From positions 1 to 9,215 of the forward strand of contig JAUYEQ010000074.1 in NCBI GenBank assembly GCA_030691295.1: a stretch of DNA of 9,215 nt, in the 5' to 3' direction. Shown one piece after another: positions 5,865 to 9,215 of the stretch. The number at the start of each line of letters is the position of its first letter. Within the stretch, counting starts at the first letter, position 1. Both the position numbers and the translations under genes were made by a program. Below the pieces are notes generated by a model, which saw nothing but the letters and a program-made list of their open reading frames with translations, was not told where the DNA came from and ran no database searches. The DNA is from Bacteroidota bacterium. Its GTDB lineage: Bacteria; Bacteroidota; Bacteroidia; Bacteroidales; Prolixibacteraceae.

Positions 5865-7184
5865 TTAATTAAAGTTTAAAAGATCGTTGCTCAAAGCCTG
5901 AAGTGTTTGTTTTTTCAGATCAGTTTTTACAAGTACGGAAATGTTATGACGGCTTCCACCGTATGAAATCATCCTGATTGGAATATCTTTGAGAGCCGCA
6001 AATACCTTGGCGGCAAAACCTGTTTCTTCGGCAATCATTTCGCCAACAATACAAGCAATTGTCAAATCGTAATCAACTTCTACCTCTCCATATTCTTTCA
6101 GTTCCGAAACAATTTCTTTCAGGTGCTTGGTGTTGTCTATTGTAAGTGAAACAGCAACTTCCGATGTTGAAATCATATCAATTGGAGTTTTGAAGAACTC
6201 GAAAATCTCGAAAATATTTTTCAGGAATCCGTAGGCATTCAACATTCGGTACGACCGTATTTTAATGGCAGTAATCCCATCTTTTGCTGCAACTGCCTTT
6301 ATCCCGTGACTGCTGGATTCTGCTGTGATTAGTGTTCCTTCGTCGCTTGGGTTCATGGTATTTTTCAGGCGAACCGGAATGTTTTGCAGTTTGGCCGGAA
6401 GAACGGTTTGCGGATGCAGAATTTTTGCACCGAAATAGGCCAGCTCGGCTGCTTCATCAAACGAAAGCTGATCAATTTTTTTCGTGTTTTCAACAAAACG
6501 TGGATCGTTGTTGTGGAATCCGTCAATGTCGGTCCAGATTTCAACTTCCTCAGAATCAATGGCTGCACCAATTAAAGTAGCAGAGTAATCGCTTCCTCCG
6601 CGTTGCAGGTTGTCGATATCGCCCTTGGCATTTCTGCAAATAAATCCTTGTGTGATGTAGTAATCAGCAACTTCATGTTCCTGAAGAACTTTGGAGATAT
6701 TTTCGCGGATAAAATACGAATCAGCAGCTTTATCGCTGTCAATTTTCATGAAGTCCAACGCAGGAAGATAAACTGTTTTATATCCATTTTCGAGCATTAG
6801 TTCAGTAAAAAGTGCGGTTGAAAGCAACTCTCCCTGGGCGATAATGGCGTTTTCTCCCACTTCGTTAAACTCTCCTGAAGTGAATGATTTTATAGTTTGA
6901 AATATACTGAAAACAACGGTTTTACCCTTCTCCTTCTTCTCTTCTGTTGTGTATAAATCGTTGACTACCTTGTAGTACTTCTGTTCCAATTGGTTAATTA
7001 CCTGCCTGGCTGCGTCCTTGTTCTTTTTTTTAAGATAGTTGGCTATTTCAACCAGCGAATTGGTTGTTCCCGACATGGCCGACAAAACAACTAATTTTTG
7101 ATTCCCATCGGTAATCAGCTGCATCACTGCACGCATGTTTTCTACCGATCCTACGGAGGTTCCTCCAAATTTTAATACTTTCAT
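5865..7184 (-). CDS. lysC: Aspartate kinase, monofunctional, lysine-sensitive (AKIII) type
   Basis: Aspartate kinase phosphorylates aspartate, the first step to lysine, threonine, methionine and diaminopimelate. The 439-residue protein has KFGGTSVGS (5-13), QGE (117-119), RGGSDYSAT (195-203), WTDIDGFHNNDPR (217-229) and AELAYFGAKILHP (246-258), followed by two ACT domains (about 305-370 and 374-425). ISTSEVAVSLTID (338-350) in the first ACT domain resembles the effector site of lysine-inhibited AKIII enzymes. It is not fused to homoserine dehydrogenase, and the length matches E. coli LysC (449). The ATG is preceded by AGAGG about 10 nt upstream, one of the few Shine-Dalgarno-like sequences in the window. 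The inverted repeat at 7272-7357 lies upstream and might regulate it. The gene has no operon partner here. The gene name assumes lysine feedback, which is inferred from the ACT motif. Confidence 0.93.
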   Translation of the reverse strand: MKVLKFGGTSVGSVENMRAVMQLITDGNQKLVVLSAMSGTTNSLVEIANYLKKKNKDAARQVINQLEQKYYKVVNDLYTTEEKKEKGKTVVFSIFQTIKSFTSGEFNEVGENAIIAQGELLSTALFTELMLENGYKTVYLPALDFMKIDSDKAADSYFIRENISKVLQEHEVADYYITQGFICRNAKGDIDNLQRGGSDYSATLIGAAIDSEEVEIWTDIDGFHNNDPRFVENTKKIDQLSFDEAAELAYFGAKILHPQTVLPAKLQNIPVRLKNTMNPSDEGTLITAESSSHGIKAVAAKDGITAIKIRSYRMLNAYGFLKNIFEIFEFFKTPIDMISTSEVAVSLTIDNTKHLKEIVSELKEYGEVEVDYDLTIACIVGEMIAEETGFAAKVFAALKDIPIRMISYGGSRHNISVLVKTDLKKQTLQALSNDLLNFN

Positions 7185-7234
7185 AGCGTAAAACCTCTAA
7201 TTTAAAAGGAGTTAAGTAATTATTTTTATTGAAG

Positions 7235-7242
7235 CAAAGATG
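7235..7242 (-). promoter_or_regulatory. Weak candidate promoter for aspartate kinase
   Basis: Minus-strand CATCTTTG matches TAnnTTTG with one mismatch. It would give a leader of about 45 nt. No -33 element is visible. Confidence 0.22.
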
Positions 7243-7271
7243 TGAAATATTTTTGAAATCGAATACCTGAT

Positions 7272-7357
7272 TTACGATTTGAAAGTAAATATTGCCTTTT
7301 ATTTAAGAATTCGTCCTTTTTATGACTGATTTTAGATGAATTACTTTCAATTCGTAA
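7272..7357. repeat. 17-bp inverted repeat with a 52-nt centre
   Basis: TTACGATTTGAAAGTAA (7272-7288) and TTACTTTCAATTCGTAA (7341-7357) are reverse complements at 16 of 17 positions. Each arm also begins with TTAC and ends with GTAA (or the reverse), so each is itself a weak dyad. This fits a pair of regulator sites upstream of aspartate kinase, or a long-range RNA stem. There is no U-run, so a terminator is unlikely. Confidence 0.6.
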
Positions 7358-7362
7358 TTTTG
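7355..7362 (+). promoter_or_regulatory. Orphan TAnnTTTG match facing the heptamer array
   Basis: TAATTTTG is an exact -7 match on the plus strand, overlapping the right arm of the inverted repeat. It would transcribe the heptamer array and the antisense strand of the GntR gene. No -33 element is visible and no plus-strand gene follows, so it may be chance. Confidence 0.15.
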
Positions 7363-7374
7363 CCATTTTAGAGA

Positions 7375-7514
7375 ACTGGGGGCATGGGGCTGGGAGCATG
7401 AAGGCAGGAGATTGAAGATTAATGATTAACCGCTTGGGATTAACTATTCAATCCTTCAACCCGGAGCTCTGGATCGGCACGCAACTTGGAACTTGAAACA
7501 TGGAACTTTGAACT
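7375..7514. repeat. Degenerate heptanucleotide tandem array, 20 units
   Basis: Read in steps of seven from 7375, the DNA falls into 20 units in one unbroken phase. The left units are of the type GCATGGG, GCTGGGA, GCATGAA; the middle ones GATTGAA, GATTAAT, GATTAAC; the right ones TGGAACT, TGAAACA, TGGAACT, TTGAACT. Some central units (for example TCCTTCA, ACCCGGA) are poor. The array is markedly more G-rich than the flanking DNA and ends 4 bp before the stop codon of the GntR gene. It takes up most of the right half of the 334-bp gap between aspartate kinase and the regulator. No open reading frame of note lies in it. Confidence 0.7.
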
Positions 7515-7518
7515 CTTT

Positions 7519-8235
7519 TTAAAACGTTCCGAATATCGAATGCTTGGCCGAATTGAACCAGATGGTTGAATAAATATGAAAACCTTCACGGTTGGTGTTA
7601 AGTTTTCGTTCGATACTCAAAACTGGTTCACCAGCAGCAATATTCAGAAGTTTACCGATGAGCTGATCAGCTTTGATCGCTTTTAGTTTTTGCTCCCCAC
7701 CTTTGATTTCAATCTGATATTGGGTGCGAAGTGTCTCGAAAAGAGATTTGTTTTCGAATGAACGACTTGAGAACCTTGGCAAATTGATGTTCGGAATGTG
7801 GTTAATGTCATAAAATACAGGCTGTTCGTCTACCAGACGAAGTCGTTCCATGTATATGCAGCCTGATTCGCGTTCGATGTCACTTAACTCAAAAGGAAAA
7901 TGTTCCGGCCACGGTTTAATCTGCGGTTTTTGTAAAATCTGGGTTTGCAGATACTGATGGCCGATTGCGGAAGCAGTTCCCGAAATACTTAAAATACCAA
8001 TATCCTGAGGCGGTTTCCTTACGATGCTGCCTTTGCCTTGTTTTTTCGAAATAAAACCATCATTCACTAAGGCTTCGAGTGCCTGACGAACTGTAGGCCG
8101 GGTGATGTTGTGAACCGCGCACAATTCATTTTCAGAAGGCAATAGACTTCCTTCTTCATAAACTCCTGAAAGAATGTGTTTTCGGAGGATTTCGTAGATT
8201 TTTTTATGCTGTGGTAATTTACTTTCTTCAGCCAT
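7519..8235 (-). CDS. GntR-family regulator, HutC subfamily (UTRA domain)
   Basis: The 238-residue regulator has an N-terminal winged helix (about 11-73) with LPSENELC (32-39) and TRPTVRQAL (45-53), typical of GntR proteins, and a C-terminal UTRA effector domain (about 80-236) ending in GEPVLSIER and an IYSTIWFNS-like strand. This places it in the HutC group, not the FadR-like group that includes E. coli PdhR. A TTG at 8256 would extend the frame by seven residues, but the predicted -7 element covers that codon, so ATG 8235 is chosen. It is divergent from a 2-oxoacid dehydrogenase E2 gene with two HutC-like dyads between them, so it probably controls that operon and itself. The ligand is unknown; HutC relatives bind sugars, phosphosugars, amino-acid derivatives or fatty acids. 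No terminator hairpin is seen after it. Confidence 0.9.
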   Translation of the reverse strand: MAEESKLPQHKKIYEILRKHILSGVYEEGSLLPSENELCAVHNITRPTVRQALEALVNDGFISKKQGKGSIVRKPPQDIGILSISGTASAIGHQYLQTQILQKPQIKPWPEHFPFELSDIERESGCIYMERLRLVDEQPVFYDINHIPNINLPRFSSRSFENKSLFETLRTQYQIEIKGGEQKLKAIKADQLIGKLLNIAAGEPVLSIERKLNTNREGFHIYSTIWFNSAKHSIFGTF

Positions 8236-8253
8236 AATGGTATGAATTTGAGC

Positions 8254-8261
8254 CAAAAGTA
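8254..8261 (-). promoter_or_regulatory. Predicted gntR promoter, -7 element
   Basis: Minus-strand TACTTTTG matches TAnnTTTG exactly. The transcript would start near 8247, only about 12 nt before ATG 8235. A -33 element is not clear. Operator 1 lies about 27 bp upstream, where it could affect polymerase binding. Confidence 0.55.
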
Positions 8262-8288
8262 ATAAAATATATTAATTTTTTAAAATTG

Positions 8289-8304
8289 ACTTGTAAATAC
8301 AAGT
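8289..8304. promoter_or_regulatory. Operator 1: perfect HutC-like dyad
   Basis: ACTTGTA-AA-TACAAGT is a perfect palindrome with 7-bp arms, close to operators of HutC-group GntR proteins (TTGTA/TACAA arms around a short centre). It overlaps the TTG (8291-8293) that fits as the -33 element of the plus-strand promoter, and lies upstream of the gntR promoter, so binding should repress the E2 operon and may autoregulate gntR. Confidence 0.75.
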
Positions 8305-8321
8305 AGAATAATATAGTTTTG
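8291..8321 (+). promoter_or_regulatory. Predicted promoter of the 2-oxoacid dehydrogenase operon
   Basis: TTG at 8291-8293 and TAGTTTTG at 8314-8321 form a -33/-7 pair with a 20-nt spacer, a good fit to the Bacteroidota consensus. Transcription would begin near 8327, leaving a leader of about 105 nt that contains operator 2. A poorer alternative, TACTGTTTG at 8378-8386 with one extra base, would start at operator 2 itself. Confidence 0.55.
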
Positions 8322-8387
8322 ATGCGTCAAACAATATTTAGCTTTAACTAACGAATTAGTAGTGTTTTATGCAATAATACTGTTTGT

Positions 8388-8403
8388 AGTTGTGTTTACA
8401 AGT
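8388..8403. promoter_or_regulatory. Operator 2: imperfect HutC-like dyad
   Basis: AGTTGTG-TT-TACAAGT has the same 7-2-7 layout as operator 1: the right half is identical and the left half differs at two positions. It lies in the predicted leader, 28 bp before the E2 start codon. The centres of the two operators are 99 bp apart. Confidence 0.6.
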
Positions 8404-8431
8404 TGATTAAAGTTGTTAAAACAAATCAGAT

Positions 8432-9215
8432 ATGGCAATTCCGGTGTTAATGCCTCGTCAGGGGCAATCAGTTGAGACCTGTATTTTAGGTGAATGGGTA
8501 AAGAAAAAGGGTGACGCTGTGAAGGTAGGCGACATCCTTTTTTCGTATGAAACAGACAAGGCATCGTTCGAAGAGGATGCCAAAGCTGACGGTATTTTGC
8601 TCGATGTTTTTTTTGCTGAAGGCGATGAAGTTCCTGTATTGGTGAACGTTGCCGTTATCGGTGCTGCCGGTGAATCGGTTGATGAATTCCGTCCGGGTGG
8701 ACAAGCTGCTGCTCCTGTAGCCGAAACTGTTGCTGCCGTTGAGGTGGTTACTGAAAAGTTAGCTGCTCTGGAAGTAAAAACAGTTGCTGAACCTTTAGGA
8801 AAAGTGAAAATTTCGCCCCGCGCCAAAAACCTGGCGGAGAAGTCTGGCGTAGCTTATCAGCAACTTCAGGGTTCTGGTCCTGAAGGTCGTATTATTGAAC
8901 GCGACATTGAAGCTGCTGCTCAGGCATTGCCAAAACTCACTCCGCTGGCTCAGGAAAAAGCCAAAGCAGAGGGACTGAAAGCTGGAGAAGCTGCTACTGG
9001 ATTGGGAGGCAAAGCAGTAGCGAAAGACCTGATTTCATACAATCCGGTTTACAGCGACGATTTCGAAGTGAAAAAACTCACCAACATGCGTAAGTTGATT
9101 GCCAAAGCCATGTACACTTCACTGCAAAATTCGGCTCAGTTAACTCATCACATGAGCGCCGATGCCCGCACCATCATGGCTTTGCGTAAGAAATTTAAAA
9201 AAGCATTGGATGCCG
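8432..9215 (+). CDS. 2-oxoacid dehydrogenase E2 acyltransferase (partial)
   Basis: The gene runs off the right end; 261 codons are visible. The protein begins with a lipoyl domain (about 1-80) carrying the lipoyl lysine K43 in ETDKAS. An Ala/Val/Glu-rich linker follows (about 88-122), then a peripheral subunit-binding domain (about 125-163: KISPRAKNLAEKSGV, GSGPEGRIIERDI), a second linker, and the start of the catalytic acyltransferase domain (from about 211: FEVKKLTNMRKLIAKAMYTS). E2 is the core of pyruvate-type complexes and passes the acyl group from E1 to CoA; E1 and E3 genes would be expected beyond the edge. MPRQGQSVETC at the start resembles E2 proteins of acetoin/pyruvate-type complexes. 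Pyruvate is the likeliest substrate, but branched-chain 2-oxoacids or acetoin are not excluded. ATG 8432 begins directly at the lipoyl domain; no Shine-Dalgarno sequence is seen. Confidence 0.92.
   Translation, partial: MAIPVLMPRQGQSVETCILGEWVKKKGDAVKVGDILFSYETDKASFEEDAKADGILLDVFFAEGDEVPVLVNVAVIGAAGESVDEFRPGGQAAAPVAETVAAVEVVTEKLAALEVKTVAEPLGKVKISPRAKNLAEKSGVAYQQLQGSGPEGRIIERDIEAAAQALPKLTPLAQEKAKAEGLKAGEAATGLGGKAVAKDLISYNPVYSDDFEVKKLTNMRKLIAKAMYTSLQNSAQLTHHMSADARTIMALRKKFKKALDA

Noticed and set aside
6332..6800. Several plus-strand frames of 60-80 codons inside the aspartate kinase gene
   Set aside because: They are opposite-strand shadows of a clearly recognised gene, without domain features or start signals.
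7185..7374. Lysine riboswitch or leader-peptide attenuator upstream of aspartate kinase
   Set aside because: I see no lysine-rich short frame with a terminator and no recognisable multi-helix riboswitch core; only the inverted repeat at 7272-7357 stands out.
8413..8424. Small dyad TTGTT-AA-AACAA just before the E2 start codon
   Set aside because: Five-bp arms in AT-rich DNA are expected by chance, and it does not match the 7-2-7 operator layout.
8367..8826. Minus-strand open frames over the start of the E2 gene
   Set aside because: They are shadows: the plus-strand frame has lipoyl and subunit-binding domains, while the minus frames are low-complexity Ser/Thr/Pro-rich translations of its Ala/Val-rich linkers.

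Overview
The window looks like chromosomal housekeeping DNA from a member of the Bacteroidota, plausibly an environmental Bacteroidales/Marinilabiliales-type organism. The signs are roughly 40% GC by eye, start codons mostly without a Shine-Dalgarno sequence, several good matches to the Bacteroidota -7 promoter element TAnnTTTG, a short-type adenylate kinase, an Obg GTPase without the C-terminal OCT domain, and a MutS-like ATPase with membrane segments. The genus cannot be fixed from this sequence.

Left part (1-5540): purE (minus strand, de novo purine synthesis) ends at a hairpin terminator near position 50 and is transcribed divergently from a plus-strand run: hpt (purine salvage), adk (adenylate kinase), obg (ribosome-assembly GTPase), a PAP2-family membrane phosphatase and a membrane-anchored MutS-related ATPase. 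hpt and adk are 9 nt apart and are closed by a strong intrinsic terminator. obg, the PAP2 gene (6 nt gap) and the MutS-like gene (TAATG overlap) form the next unit. The nucleotide genes share one theme: PurE and Hpt feed the purine monophosphate pool and Adk balances AMP/ADP/ATP. Why the lipid phosphatase and the MutS-like protein are coupled is unknown.

Middle part (5484-7184): a convergent terminator separates the MutS-like gene from a minus-strand cold-shock protein gene, which has its own good promoter. Next comes a monofunctional, lysine-sensitive-type aspartate kinase on the minus strand.

Right part (7185-9215): a 334-bp non-coding stretch holds a 17-bp near-perfect inverted repeat with a 52-nt centre, then a striking degenerate heptanucleotide array of 20 units in one phase. 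The array ends 4 bp before the stop codon of a minus-strand GntR/HutC-type regulator. That regulator is divergent from the first gene of a 2-oxoacid dehydrogenase operon, an E2 acyltransferase that runs off the right end. The shared intergenic region carries a promoter for each direction and two copies of a HutC-like dyad (consensus ACTTGTA-N2-TACAAGT) centred 99 bp apart. This suggests an autoregulated local switch for the complex, possibly by looping or road-block.

I see no CRISPR array, mobile element, tRNA, rRNA or defence system. The points most worth a second look are the two-operator switch, the membrane-anchored MutS homologue coupled to a lipid phosphatase, and the heptamer array.
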